From: Lewinellaceae bacterium
GTDB lineage: Bacteria > Bacteroidota > Bacteroidia > Chitinophagales > Saprospiraceae
DNA length: 39,611 bases
Assembly: GCA_024639065.1 (NCBI GenBank)
Contig: JAHEJC010000015.1
Span: 1-39,611 of the forward strand
Reading direction: 5' to 3'
The translations under genes were made by a program, and so were the position numbers. Under the pieces are notes generated by a model. That model worked only from the letters and a program-made list of their open reading frames with translations, searched no databases and had not been told where the DNA came from. This document shows, piece by piece, positions 8,873 to 17,671 of this stretch (positions within the stretch are counted from its first letter, which is position 1; each line of letters begins with the position of its first letter).

Positions 8873-10801
8873 ATGGCTAAAAGGAAAAAGAAGATTACAA
8901 AGGGCGTTACTTCACCAGCGGCTAAACGCAAGAAGAAAAAATCAACTGTTCAATCACAAAACACTAAAAAAATACGACCTTCATTATTAGCGTTTATTGC
9001 CGTGGCTATTACACTGGTCCTATTTATTCCATCGATAGGCAATGACTTTGTAAATTGGGATGATGACCGTAATCTCTACGAAAATGAAAATACCAACGGT
9101 CTCAATTCTGAGCACATCAAGAATATTTTTACAACCGATGTAATAGGTAATTACAATCCGTTGCCAATCCTCACCTTTGCTGTTGAAAGGGAATTTTTTG
9201 GGCTGAATCCAACAATATTTCACATCACCAATTTAGTGCTTCACTTGCTCTGTGTATTATTAGTGTTTCGGATTTTAATGCTATGGAGACTGAAGCCACT
9301 GTGGGCATTTATTGGTGCTTTGCTATTTGGATTTCATCCGATGCGGGTTGAATCCGTTGCATGGGTCACTGAGCGCAAGGATGTACTTTTTGGTGTTTTC
9401 TTTCTGGCAGCTATTTGGCAGTACCTCCAATGGATACGAAAAGAGGATAAAAAAATGTGGCGATATATTTTCATACTAATTTTGTTTGTCCTTTCTCTAT
9501 TATCCAAGATTCAGGCAGTAGCTTTACCATTAGCCTTGCTCACCATAGACTATTGGATGGATAGACCCATCCAATGGAAACTAATCATTGAAAAAATTCC
9601 TCATTTTTTGTTAGCGCTCGTGACTGGATTACTGGGGATTTCCATGTTGCAATCTCAGGGTTCAATCGACGGTAGTGCAGATATTTTTGGTTTTGTTGAC
9701 CGGATATTTATTGCTTCTTTTTCACTATTCACTTATCTGTATAAACTGATTATCCCATATCCTTTATCACCGCTTTATCCATATCCCGCAGCCTTGGAGT
9801 GGTATCACTATGCTTCAATATTATTACCATTTGGAGTATTAGGATTACTAATCTGGTCATTTAAAAAAATAAAACCGGTTTTCTTTGGCCTCACTTTTTT
9901 TCTGGTAAATGTCGTATTCGTTTTACAGCTGGTCGGAGCAGGTCAAGCGTACTTAGCTGACCGTTTTACTTATATGGCTTACTTGGGATTGTTCTTCATT
10001 ATTTGTTGGTACTTACAAAAATGGACTGGTACGAATATCCAATATCAATCCGTGGCAATTGGAGGAAGTGTATTGGTGTTAGCCATATTAGCAGTTATTT
10101 CATTTAACCAGATTAAAATTTGGAAAAATGGAGAAACCTTATGGACCCATGTACTAAAATACCACGATGATACCCCATTACCTTATGGGAATAGAGGCTA
10201 TTATTATCGTGAACAGGATGAATTTCTCAAGTCCATCGAAGATTATACCAAAGCTATTGAACTCAAGCCGGATGCGGCAAATTATTATAATTCTAGGGGT
10301 AAGTCATTCTTTGATATGGGGAATGCTTCCCAAAGTCTAAACGACTTTAACATGGCCATTCGGTACGATAAAGCGACGGCTGAATATTATATCAATAGGG
10401 GAGGTGCTTTTGCAGCTGCGAACCAACTGAATAAAGCGCTGGATGACTTTAACCAAGGGTTGGCATTAAATCCTGATTATGCAAATGGCTATCTAAATCG
10501 GTCGCTGCTTTATTTTAACATCGGACGATTTGAACTGGCCTTGCAGGACTATGATTCCTATCTTAATCTAAATCCATCGAATGCTGAAATCTGGTATGAA
10601 AGAGGTTTGGTAAAACGGCAACTTAAAAGATCCAGAGAGGCTCTGATTGATGTGACTCAAGCCATCCAACTAAATCCCAATGATCCTAAATACTATGTCG
10701 AGCGCGCTCGGCTCTATAAAATATTTCAAAATCCAGCAGCTATGCAACAAGACATCCAGCAGGCGAAGGCGCTGGGTGGAACCATCCCAACGGACTTGTA
10801 G
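8873..10801 (+). CDS. TMTC-like membrane protein with C-terminal TPR repeats (putative GT-C glycosyltransferase)
   Basis: A 642-residue integral membrane protein. The first 36 residues are very rich in Lys/Arg and presumably cytosolic. About ten hydrophobic helices follow between 36 and 425. The first extracytoplasmic loop has FVNWDDDRNLYEN; acidic pairs in this loop are typical of GT-C glycosyltransferases. Other landmarks are FGFHPMRVESVAWVTERKD and LADRFTYMAYLGLF, as in eukaryotic TMTC proteins and their bacterial relatives. About residues 440-630 form roughly six TPR units (for example the units starting YGNRGYYY, YYNSRGKSF, YYINRGGAF, YLNRSLLYF, WYERGLVKR). A plausible role is transfer of a sugar from a lipid carrier to an exported protein, by analogy with TMTC O-mannosyltransferases; this is inference. 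A paralogue is encoded at 32192-34054. Confidence 0.8.
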   Translation: MAKRKKKITKGVTSPAAKRKKKKSTVQSQNTKKIRPSLLAFIAVAITLVLFIPSIGNDFVNWDDDRNLYENENTNGLNSEHIKNIFTTDVIGNYNPLPILTFAVEREFFGLNPTIFHITNLVLHLLCVLLVFRILMLWRLKPLWAFIGALLFGFHPMRVESVAWVTERKDVLFGVFFLAAIWQYLQWIRKEDKKMWRYIFILILFVLSLLSKIQAVALPLALLTIDYWMDRPIQWKLIIEKIPHFLLALVTGLLGISMLQSQGSIDGSADIFGFVDRIFIASFSLFTYLYKLIIPYPLSPLYPYPAALEWYHYASILLPFGVLGLLIWSFKKIKPVFFGLTFFLVNVVFVLQLVGAGQAYLADRFTYMAYLGLFFIICWYLQKWTGTNIQYQSVAIGGSVLVLAILAVISFNQIKIWKNGETLWTHVLKYHDDTPLPYGNRGYYYREQDEFLKSIEDYTKAIELKPDAANYYNSRGKSFFDMGNASQSLNDFNMAIRYDKATAEYYINRGGAFAAANQLNKALDDFNQGLALNPDYANGYLNRSLLYFNIGRFELALQDYDSYLNLNPSNAEIWYERGLVKRQLKRSREALIDVTQAIQLNPNDPKYYVERARLYKIFQNPAAMQQDIQQAKALGGTIPTDL

Positions 10802-11439
10802 TTAGGGTATTTCGACCTGGTCAGGAACCATGAGACCGATAAGCTAAGAGACGGTGTAGTTGTGAGATTCCATTGTTGTAACTGACTACTGTTACTAGAA
10901 TCCAGATGACCGATTGAGGATTGTTAATTTTTGATTTATTGTCTGAGTGTGTCCTGATCCTGTTAATACAGATAGCTTGAAAATGAAACCTTGAAGTAAA
11001 GAAGCTAAGCAGCCAGGAAATTGGAAGCCTGGAATCCATAATAATTGTTCCCGCCTGATACCTTACCACAGAAATTTGAAACCAGTAAAATAGAACAAGA
11101 CCGCTGCGCTAGGAGAACCAGGGAATATAACCAAATAGAAAAGAGCAAAACCTGGAGAATTTAAGGTACTTATAGGGAACCTACTGGTCCTATCTCAAAT
11201 CCAGGTTGCATTCCAATGTCTGGAAATCTGAACCCTACCATGATTCTCTGGAAAGTTTCACTAAACCGCGATGGGTACAACAGTTTTCAGGGCACAATGG
11301 ATCAACTTGTCATTGCCTCACCATGATTCCACATTCTAAAATCTTCTCATTATTATCTTGTTGGGATCAGAACCTTGTAAAGAATTTGTGATCAACTAAA
11401 GTAAAGGCCTTATCTTTATTTTGAATTCAACAAACCGAA
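10802..11439. other. 638-bp stretch with no recognisable gene
   Basis: Only short open frames occur, and their translations show no familiar motif or signal peptide. The strand-neutral features I see are repeated CCAGG/CCTGG words, small inverted pairs (CCAGG at about 11015 with CCTGG at about 11030; TTCCA with TGGAA at about 11212-11226) and two CCATGATTC repeats about 85 bases apart. It does not resemble tmRNA, RNase P RNA or SRP RNA. It could be a decayed gene, a long leader or an unrecognised RNA. Confidence 0.5.
11385..11418 (+). promoter_or_regulatory. Possible promoter for the barrel protein at 11440
   Basis: TTTG at 11385-11388 and TATCTTTA at 11411-11418 (one mismatch to TAnnTTTG) are 22 bases apart. 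The -7-like box lies 21 bases upstream of the ATG at 11440. Confidence 0.3.
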
Positions 11440-12681
11440 ATGACAATTCCAAAATCATTAAGCTATTGCATACTTTTATGCTTACTAACTATTACCTCGT
11501 TTGGGCAGGCCGTCTCATCTTTACCTAACATGTTTATGGAATGCAAAATGAACTGCCACACCCGGTATGTGAAAGAAAAAATCACGTTTGTCAATTATGT
11601 TAGAGACCAGCAAGTAGCGGATATTTATATCCTTGCTACTTCCCAACGTGCCGCTGCAGGGACTCGCGAAGTTCAACTTATTTTTCAAGGAGCCAATCAA
11701 TTTGAAGGGATGATGGATACAATCATTTTTTATTTACAGGCTAATGTAAGTGACGCCATTGATAGGGACCTCCTGGTAACAAATCTCAAAAAAGGGTTAC
11801 TACCTTTTTTACTTGAGTTGGGCATGGTTGACGTGATCGACTATGAGGTGAATATTGATCCAGTGACCATAGTGGAGCAGGAAGACTCAGATCCATGGAA
11901 TTTTTGGTCGTTTAATATTGGTGCTGACGGAGGCATTGATGGAGAGGAACGACAAAGTGAATTGGATCTGAGGGGATTTTTTTCGGCTTCTCAAGTTACT
12001 GAAAAATCAAAGTTTACACTCTTTTCACGTTATAGTTACTCTTTGGAAAAGTTTAAACTGACCGATGGCGAAGAAGTGGAGAGCAAGGTCACCCGCTTTT
12101 TTGTTTTTAATGAGTACGTCAAAAGCGTTAGTGACCACTGGTCTCTAGGGTTTAGAGCTAGTGTGGGATCTTCGTCTTTTGGTAATACCGATATTGAAGG
12201 TTCCTTCACTCCAGCTATAGAGTATAATGTTTTTCCTTATTCAAGTGCTCAGACCAGGCGGTTTAGCTTCCTTTATTCGATTGGACCGAAATACAATGAC
12301 TATACCTTCACTACTGTCTTTGATAAGAACCAAGAAACCCTCATTAGACAGGAATTGAGATTGGACTTTGATCAAACCCAAAGGTGGGGCGAAATGTCTG
12401 TTTCGGGACGATTCCGACAATTCCTACATGACCTAAGCCTGTTAAGTGTACAGATAAATCCTAACATTGAACTAAATTTGGTAAAAGGATTGAGATTAGA
12501 TTTTGGCGGATACGTAGAATATGTCGGAGATCGTATTAATATTGCCAAATCAGATATAACAGATCAGGACATTCTTTTGCAGATAAAGCAGCTGGATACC
12601 AGTTATTCATTTTATACCTATGTGGGGTTCAACTATAGATTTGGTACGCAACAGAATAATGTAGTGAATCCAAGATTCTGA
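11440..12681 (+). CDS. Outer-membrane beta-barrel protein with N-terminal periplasmic domain (DUF481-like)
   Basis: The protein has 413 residues. A Sec signal peptide (about 1-22, cleavage after FGQA) is followed by a domain of about 120 residues that starts with MECKMNCHTRYVKEKI and a VADIYILATSQ beta stretch. From about 155 to the end, alternating hydrophobic/polar strands with frequent aromatic residues (FWSFNIGADGGIDGEE, SLGFRASVGSSSFG, FSFLYSIGPKYNDYTF) indicate an outer-membrane barrel of the DUF481-like kind. A loosely conserved FNYRFG lies close to the C-terminus. I do not recognise the N-terminal domain. The two close Cys residues (Cys34, Cys38) could form a disulfide or bind metal. 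It probably acts in the outer membrane; substrate unknown. Its stop lies four bases from the convergent HD-domain gene. Confidence 0.7.
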   Translation: MTIPKSLSYCILLCLLTITSFGQAVSSLPNMFMECKMNCHTRYVKEKITFVNYVRDQQVADIYILATSQRAAAGTREVQLIFQGANQFEGMMDTIIFYLQANVSDAIDRDLLVTNLKKGLLPFLLELGMVDVIDYEVNIDPVTIVEQEDSDPWNFWSFNIGADGGIDGEERQSELDLRGFFSASQVTEKSKFTLFSRYSYSLEKFKLTDGEEVESKVTRFFVFNEYVKSVSDHWSLGFRASVGSSSFGNTDIEGSFTPAIEYNVFPYSSAQTRRFSFLYSIGPKYNDYTFTTVFDKNQETLIRQELRLDFDQTQRWGEMSVSGRFRQFLHDLSLLSVQINPNIELNLVKGLRLDFGGYVEYVGDRINIAKSDITDQDILLQIKQLDTSYSFYTYVGFNYRFGTQQNNVVNPRF

Positions 12682-12685
12682 AACC

Positions 12686-13228
12686 TCAATCAAAGAGTTC
12701 ATCCTGATGTTCTTGCAGTACGTTGATGATAAACTGGATCAAATCATTTAATTCCCAACCTAATAGCGCAGCTCCCCGGCGCACTTCTTCCCGATCCACT
12801 TTGGCTGCGAATTTTGCGGTCTTAAATTTCTTCATCACGGATTTAACTTTCATACCTTCCATCCTTTGGGGGCGAATAAGTGCAGCAGCATATATAAAAC
12901 CGGTCAACTCATCCGCTGCAACAATGCATTTATCCAATAATGAATTTCGGGGCACATTCCAAATCGTATAATGACCGGCAATTGCATGTGCGATTTCATC
13001 CTCTCCCATATCCTTAAGTTTTTTCACAATTAAGTTTGGATGTTGATCCGGCCATTTTTCATAGTCAGCATCGTGTAGTAAACCTGTAATCCCAAATTGA
13101 TCTTCATCCTCATTAAAGTGCCGGGCCATAGCTTTCATCACCAATTCCACGGTGCGCATATGGCGGCGCAATGATGGTGAATCGGTCATTTCAAAAAGTA
13201 TTGCTTCTGCTTCTGCTCTGCTGATCAT
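12686..13228 (-). CDS. HD-domain phosphohydrolase
   Basis: This 180-residue cytosolic protein has the HD metal-binding signature. His23 (RRHMRT) is the first ligand, HD at 52-53 lies in GLLHDADYEKWPDQHP, a later His sits in AIAGHY (86), and Asp106 lies in AADELTGF. The rest of the protein is helical. Proteins of this size with a HDAD...E.WP.QHP arrangement are widespread and often annotated as HDIG-type hydrolases. They are presumed nucleotide or phosphate-ester hydrolases without a proven substrate. The ATG at 13228 is the only good start. It is divergently arranged with nadA, with starts about 130 bases apart, so the two may share a regulatory region. Confidence 0.8.
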   Translation of the reverse strand: MISRAEAEAILFEMTDSPSLRRHMRTVELVMKAMARHFNEDEDQFGITGLLHDADYEKWPDQHPNLIVKKLKDMGEDEIAHAIAGHYTIWNVPRNSLLDKCIVAADELTGFIYAAALIRPQRMEGMKVKSVMKKFKTAKFAAKVDREEVRRGAALLGWELNDLIQFIINVLQEHQDELFD

Positions 13229-13356
13229 AATATGTGTGTATTTTAGGCGCTGAAATTACTTTTTATATTTCATTTACCACCCCAAATTATTGCATATTTG
13301 ATCAAAATTTCAGAAACCTAAAATCTGGAATCCTTGTTTATGATAAAAACTACAAC

Positions 13357-14373
13357 ATGAACTCATTAGCAATAGCGGAAAAAAATCTTTTAAAAAATGG
13401 TTATCTGGATATCGATCTGGACCCTGAATTAGATCTGGTAGCAGAAATCAATCGACTCAAAAAAGAAAAGAACGCAATTATTCTAGCCCATTATTATCAA
13501 GAATCTGAAATACAAGATATCGCTGATTTTATAGGTGATAGTTTAGGGTTAAGCCAGAAAGCGTCAACCACGAAAGCGGATATTATCGTTTTTGCCGGAG
13601 TGCATTTTATGGCAGAGACGGCCAAAATGCTATCCCCTGAAAAAAAAGTGTTATTACCAGACTTGAAGGCCGGCTGTTCCCTAGCAGACTCATGCCCCCC
13701 GCATATTTTTAGAAAATTTAAAGAAAAATATCCTGAACATGTAGTGGTAAGCTACATCAATTGTACAGCAGAACTCAAGACGCTTACGGATATATGTTGT
13801 ACTTCTACCAATGCGGTTCAAGTGATTAATAGTATTCCTAAGGACAAGGAAATCATATTCGCACCAGATCGAAACCTGGGGGCTTATTTACAGAAAAAGA
13901 CCGGACGAAAAATGATTATCTGGAATGGGACCTGTATGGTTCACGAAATATTTTCTCACGAGAAGATTGTCAAACTACAAAATCGCCATCCGGAAGCCAA
14001 ATTCATCGCTCATCCGGAGTGTGAACCTCATCTTTTGGAAGTAGCTGACTATATTGGATCTACCAGTGGATTATTAAAATATACCAAGGAAAATCCAGCG
14101 GAGGAATTTATTGTAGCAACCGAAGTAGGTATAATTCATCAAATGCAAAAAGCTTCTCCGCATAAAACCTTTATACCTGCGCCGCCCAACAATACCTGTG
14201 CTTGTAATGAGTGTCCGCATATGAAACGAAATACAATGGAGAAACTTTATCTCTGTATGCAATACGAACAGCCTGAAATACATTTAGAGGACTGGATTAT
14301 CGAAAAAGGGGTTGAGTCCATCAACCGAATGCTCGCTATCTCAGAAAACGCTGGATTAAAATTAGCCGACTAA
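13357..14373 (+). CDS. nadA: Quinolinate synthase
   Basis: NadA condenses iminoaspartate with dihydroxyacetone phosphate to quinolinate in de novo NAD synthesis; it is cytosolic and carries a [4Fe-4S] cluster. With ATG 13357 the protein has 338 residues, within the normal range. An open frame extends upstream to a GTG at 13234, but those 41 residues are not NadA-like. Family landmarks are [20 protein letters not shown] (39-58), [19 protein letters not shown], and the Cys residues expected to bind the cluster: C107 in AGCSLAD, C193 in GTCMVHE, and one of the Cys in CACNEC (281-286). NadB and NadC are not in the window. The three Cys regions are intact, so activity is expected. Confidence 0.95.
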   Translation: MNSLAIAEKNLLKNGYLDIDLDPELDLVAEINRLKKEKNAIILAHYYQESEIQDIADFIGDSLGLSQKASTTKADIIVFAGVHFMAETAKMLSPEKKVLLPDLKAGCSLADSCPPHIFRKFKEKYPEHVVVSYINCTAELKTLTDICCTSTNAVQVINSIPKDKEIIFAPDRNLGAYLQKKTGRKMIIWNGTCMVHEIFSHEKIVKLQNRHPEAKFIAHPECEPHLLEVADYIGSTSGLLKYTKENPAEEFIVATEVGIIHQMQKASPHKTFIPAPPNNTCACNECPHMKRNTMEKLYLCMQYEQPEIHLEDWIIEKGVESINRMLAISENAGLKLAD

Positions 14374-14405
14374 TCCTTAAATTTGGCTTAATTTTAGCTG
14401 TTTTT
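14358..14405 (+). terminator. Possible terminator at the 3' end of nadA
   Basis: AAAATTAGCC (14358-14367) pairs with GGCTTAATTTT (14385-14395) with one bulged base. A T5 run follows at 14401-14405. The left arm overlaps the end of the coding sequence and the loop is 17 bases, so the call is weak. Confidence 0.25.
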
Positions 14406-14466
14406 ACACGCAAGCATACCAAGTAACGGGTCATTGCGTTAATTAAATGCTTGTGTATCCTAGAAA

Positions 14467-15285
14467 ATGATGGTAAAGAATATTTGGCTGGTTTTATTAA
14501 GTTTGGGAATAATTACGCCCATTTTGGCTCAAAAGGGGGTTGAGCTGGGCGGATGGTTAGGTGCCACTTATTACTTTGGAGACCTAAATACGGAATACGA
14601 TCTTTCTGCCCCGGGTCCCGCGGGAGGTTTGATCTACCGATACAATCTCAATAATCGACTGGCAGTGAAATTTTCTGGTAACGCTGGCCTGATAAAGGCA
14701 GATGATGCCAAGTCAGATAATTTTTATGAACAAAGCCGCAATCTTCATTTCCGATCGCTAATACTAGATGGAAGCCTTCAATTTGAATTCAATTTTCTTC
14801 CTTATGTACATGGAAGTGGAGATAATTCGGTTACGCCTTATTTATTTGCGGGGATTTCAGGATTGAAATATAATCCTCAGGCAAAGTATGAAGATCAATG
14901 GGTTAACTTACAGCCATTAGGTACAGAAGGACAACCTCAAGGGGAAGAGTATTCCAAAGTATCGTATGGGCTTAATTATGGCTTTGGTCTGAAGTTTGAT
15001 CTTTCTCTTAACTGGAGCATAAATATTGAAATAAGTTCCAGGTATATTTACACTGATTATTTGGATGATGTAAGTACTACCTACCCTAATATGACCGTTC
15101 TGGCGTCTCAACGAGATCAAATGGCAGTAGTCTTAAGTGACCCGTCAATAACTTCACCTAAAATAGGAGATCCTGGTCGCCAAAGAGGCAACAGCAAAGA
15201 CAATGATAGCTATACTTTTATTGGGATAGGCCTTTTACGCTATTTTGGAAGGATTGATTGCCCGGATATATTAAACAGCAAATAG
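14467..15285 (+). CDS. DUF6089-like outer-membrane beta-barrel protein
   Basis: The protein has 272 residues. A signal peptide ends near residue 21 (PILAQ). The mature chain starts KGVELGGWLGATYYFGDLN, the typical opening of DUF6089 barrel proteins in Bacteroidota. Further landmarks are GGLIYRYNLNNRLAVKFSGN, RNLHFRSLILDGSLQFEFNF, YLFAGISGLKYNP and a near-C-terminal YTFIGIGLLRYFG. It is presumably a small barrel in the outer membrane, of unknown transport or structural function. A second ATG three bases downstream would be an equally good start. It is followed by the dGTPase gene 94 bases away. Confidence 0.8.
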   Translation: MMVKNIWLVLLSLGIITPILAQKGVELGGWLGATYYFGDLNTEYDLSAPGPAGGLIYRYNLNNRLAVKFSGNAGLIKADDAKSDNFYEQSRNLHFRSLILDGSLQFEFNFLPYVHGSGDNSVTPYLFAGISGLKYNPQAKYEDQWVNLQPLGTEGQPQGEEYSKVSYGLNYGFGLKFDLSLNWSINIEISSRYIYTDYLDDVSTTYPNMTVLASQRDQMAVVLSDPSITSPKIGDPGRQRGNSKDNDSYTFIGIGLLRYFGRIDCPDILNSK

Positions 15286-15379
15286 CATTATTTCTAAATT
15301 ATTCTTTCACCAATAGTCGATTGTTTTATCTCAATCCACAGCTTTAATTATCTTCGCTGTTCATCGATTATTATTTTAC

Positions 15380-16759
15380 ATGCTTACTTGGGAAAATTGT
15401 ATTTCCAGAGATCGAGGAGGAAGAAAGAGTACTTCAAAAGGGGATCGGTCTCAGTTTCAGGTCGACTATGATCGTCTAATCTTTTCTTCACCCTTCCGAA
15501 GACTACAAAACAAAACGCAGGTTTTTCCGCTTCCAGGAAAAGTTTTTGTTCACAACCGATTGACTCATTCGTTGGAGGTAGCCAGTGTGGGTAGATCACT
15601 GGGTAACATTAGCGGAATACATTTGGCTGAGAATTATAAAGACTCTTTTAGTCCTGAGTCGTTGGACTTTTACAAGTACGATTTAGCCAATGTAATTTCA
15701 GCGGCCTGCCTGGCGCACGATATTGGAAACCCAGCATTTGGACATTCGGGAGAAGAAGCCATTTGTTCTTATTTTAAAGCACATGCAGCTGAGCCGATTG
15801 GCGGTCAATCTTTACAATCCTACTTCCAGGAAAAGGAATGGTCCGATCTCATCCACTTTGAAGGCAATGCCAATTCACTGCATATTCTAACTCAAAATTT
15901 AAAGGGAAGGCTTCCCGGAGGATTCTGGATGACCAATACCACTTTGGCTTCAATAGCAAAATATCCATGCGAATCTTTAGGAAGGAATAAAAAATTTTTG
16001 CACCGAAAAAAGTTTGGATTTTTTCAAAGTGAAATAGAAATATTTCAAAACATTGCAGAATCTACCCATATGATTCAAGATTCGGCTGATCCTTTAATTT
16101 ACCAGCGGCACCCATTTGTATTTTTAGTGGAAGCGGCAGATGATATATGCTATCGAATTATTGACCTGGAAGATGCCCATAGATTGGGAATATTGTCCAC
16201 CTCCCAAGTAGCAGCACTTTTTTTCAATTTGCTGAAATGTAATCCTGAAGCGGATCTTGACAAGATCAAACAACGATTTGATCGTATTGGAGATAATAAT
16301 GAACAAATGGCTTATTTACGCGCGCTATCCATAAGTTTTTTGATACAACTGGCTGCGACCGTATTCATCCAGAATGAAGCGGACATTATTAATGGGAAAC
16401 AAAATAGTGCGTTGATTGATTGCGCTGATGAGAAAACGTTGAAAGCGCTTGAAGCGATTGACGAGATTTCGTTTCAGAAAATATATAAGCATCCTTCAGT
16501 TGTTGAATTAGAAATTGCCGGATATCATGTACTTACAGGATTATTAGAATTATTTGTACCTGCGTTGCTTAAACAAGAAAAAATGTTGAATGACAAAAAT
16601 CTGTTACGATTGATACCTGATCAATTTATGATGCATGCAGCATCTGAGAATCCTTATCAAAGAGTCCTTTGTGGTATAGATTATGTGAGTGGAATGACCG
16701 ATATTTATGCGGTAGAATTGTATAAGAAAATAAAAGGGATCTCAATAGGGCTTTCTTAG
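15380..16759 (+). CDS. dgt: Deoxyguanosinetriphosphate triphosphohydrolase (dGTPase)
   Basis: This is a 459-residue HD-superfamily enzyme that splits dNTPs (classically dGTP) into deoxynucleoside and triphosphate, controlling the dNTP pool. Key motifs are SPFRRLQNKTQVFPLP (37-52), NRLTHSLEVASVGRSL (59-74) with the first His, and AHDIGNPAFGHSGEEA (112-127) with the HD pair at 113-114. A further Asp occurs in EAADDICYRIIDLEDA. Length suits the long Dgt subgroup. The family is clear; strict dGTP preference cannot be read from sequence. Its 3' end overlaps by 18 bases the antisense sigma-factor remnant. Confidence 0.9.
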   Translation: MLTWENCISRDRGGRKSTSKGDRSQFQVDYDRLIFSSPFRRLQNKTQVFPLPGKVFVHNRLTHSLEVASVGRSLGNISGIHLAENYKDSFSPESLDFYKYDLANVISAACLAHDIGNPAFGHSGEEAICSYFKAHAAEPIGGQSLQSYFQEKEWSDLIHFEGNANSLHILTQNLKGRLPGGFWMTNTTLASIAKYPCESLGRNKKFLHRKKFGFFQSEIEIFQNIAESTHMIQDSADPLIYQRHPFVFLVEAADDICYRIIDLEDAHRLGILSTSQVAALFFNLLKCNPEADLDKIKQRFDRIGDNNEQMAYLRALSISFLIQLAATVFIQNEADIINGKQNSALIDCADEKTLKALEAIDEISFQKIYKHPSVVELEIAGYHVLTGLLELFVPALLKQEKMLNDKNLLRLIPDQFMMHAASENPYQRVLCGIDYVSGMTDIYAVELYKKIKGISIGLS

Positions 16760-17035
16760 TATTGGAGCATACGGCATGTCTTTTTGATTTAAATGTCTTC
16801 GTTCCGTTTCATTTTTTCCAAGGTTTATGGCAACCTTATAACTTTCAACTGCTTCATCAATTTTATCCAAATCAGTCAAGAGCTGCGCTTTAATGGCAAA
16901 ATATAGACTGTCAAAAATTGCATGATCCTGACGAATATAGATTTCTAATTGATCTAAGGTTTTAGGATCACCATATAATTGATAATAGGGCACCATTCGG
17001 TTTAGTTCAATAAATGGAACATAGGCATGTTTCAT
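16742..17035 (-). pseudogene. C-terminal remnant of an ECF42-type sigma factor (COG4941)
   Basis: A 97-codon open frame resembles only the last quarter of ECF42-type sigma factors, which end in a TPR-like domain. The match to the usual pattern is clear in FIELNRMVPYY (family ...LNRAvA...), YFAIKAQLLTDLDKIDEAVE (family ...A.AdLLrrlGR.aEA...) and GKNETERRHL (family neaERrfLe). The sigma region 2 and region 4 domains are absent. An in-frame TGA sits 6 bases upstream of the ATG, and no other frame upstream restores them. Immediately upstream on the same strand (17052-17183) lies another 43-codon open stretch without a start codon. I read this as gene decay rather than a short functional protein, although expression of the TPR part alone cannot be excluded. 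Confidence 0.6.
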
Positions 17036-17173
17036 TTTATATCATATAAACTTAATATACTTCTCCAGTCGGTAGCTGCAAAGCTTTACGCAATGCAATG
17101 GTAATAGGAAATAAATGCTTGAAATAAATAGTTAATTCAGTCAGCCCAAACCATGATACCTTGGGGATTTGAT

Positions 17174-17181
17174 TAATTTTG
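17174..17181 (+). promoter_or_regulatory. Possible -7 box upstream of yjbQ
   Basis: TAATTTTG matches the TAnnTTTG consensus exactly and lies 17 bases before the ATG at 17199. No clear TTTG is found at the -33 distance. Confidence 0.3.
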
Positions 17182-17198
17182 TATTAAATATTTATCGG

Positions 17199-17609
17199 AT
17201 GGTTTCTCAATTCTCTTTCTCTTTACAGTCCTATCCCAGAGGTTTTCATTTGATTACTAGAGAAGTTTTACAACAAATTAAAGATTTGCCCGAATTAGGC
17301 CTATTTCATTTATTTATAAAACACACCTCGGCAGGTCTAACCATCAATGAAAATGCGGATCCTTCTGTACTTGTTGATTTTGAAAGCTATTTTAATAAAA
17401 TGGTAAAAGAAAATGAACCATTCCTGACGCATACCATGGAAGGATCGGATGATATGCCGGCGCATATTAAGCATACGTTAACCGGTTCTTCTGTTTCTAT
17501 CCCTATCACCAATGGTCAATTAAATCTGGGCACCTGGCAGGGTATCTATTTGTGTGAATTTAGGAATTATGGGGGGCAGAGAAAATTGGTAGCAACGGTT
17601 TATAGTTAA
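17199..17609 (+). CDS. YjbQ / UPF0047 family protein
   Basis: The 136 residues are the usual size of this small cytosolic family. The ATG at 17199 is preferred over an in-frame TTG at 17169, which would add ten residues not typical of the family. Diagnostic segments are LGLFHLFIKHTSAGLTINEN (His and Thr/Ser cluster), DPSVLVDFE, MEGSDDMPAHIKHTLTGSS and GTWQGIYLCEFRN, all in the canonical order. Members are trimeric and have weak thiamine-phosphate-synthase-type activity in E. coli; the true physiological role is unsettled. The gene stands alone, convergent with the MFS transporter. Confidence 0.9.
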   Translation: MVSQFSFSLQSYPRGFHLITREVLQQIKDLPELGLFHLFIKHTSAGLTINENADPSVLVDFESYFNKMVKENEPFLTHTMEGSDDMPAHIKHTLTGSSVSIPITNGQLNLGTWQGIYLCEFRNYGGQRKLVATVYS

Positions 17610-17617
17610 CGCAAGCT

Positions 17618-17633
17618 CTATTAATATTAATAG
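17618..17633. repeat. 16-bp perfect palindrome between convergent genes
   Basis: CTATTAATATTAATAG is self-complementary over all 16 bases. It lies 9 bases after the yjbQ stop and about 40 bases from the MFS stop, so a transcription-end hairpin or a binding site are both possible. It is A/T-only in the middle, so it makes a weak hairpin. Confidence 0.5.
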
Positions 17634-17671
17634 GTTAGCCCTATTGATAAATTCTAATCAATGAAGGACAT

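Noticed and set aside
11206-11391. 61-codon frame in the gene-free stretch
   Set aside because: No motif, no signal peptide and unlike any family I know; probably chance.
13234-13356. 5' extension of nadA from GTG 13234
   Set aside because: The added 41 residues are not NadA-like and overlap the divergent promoter region; ATG 13357 gives the family length.
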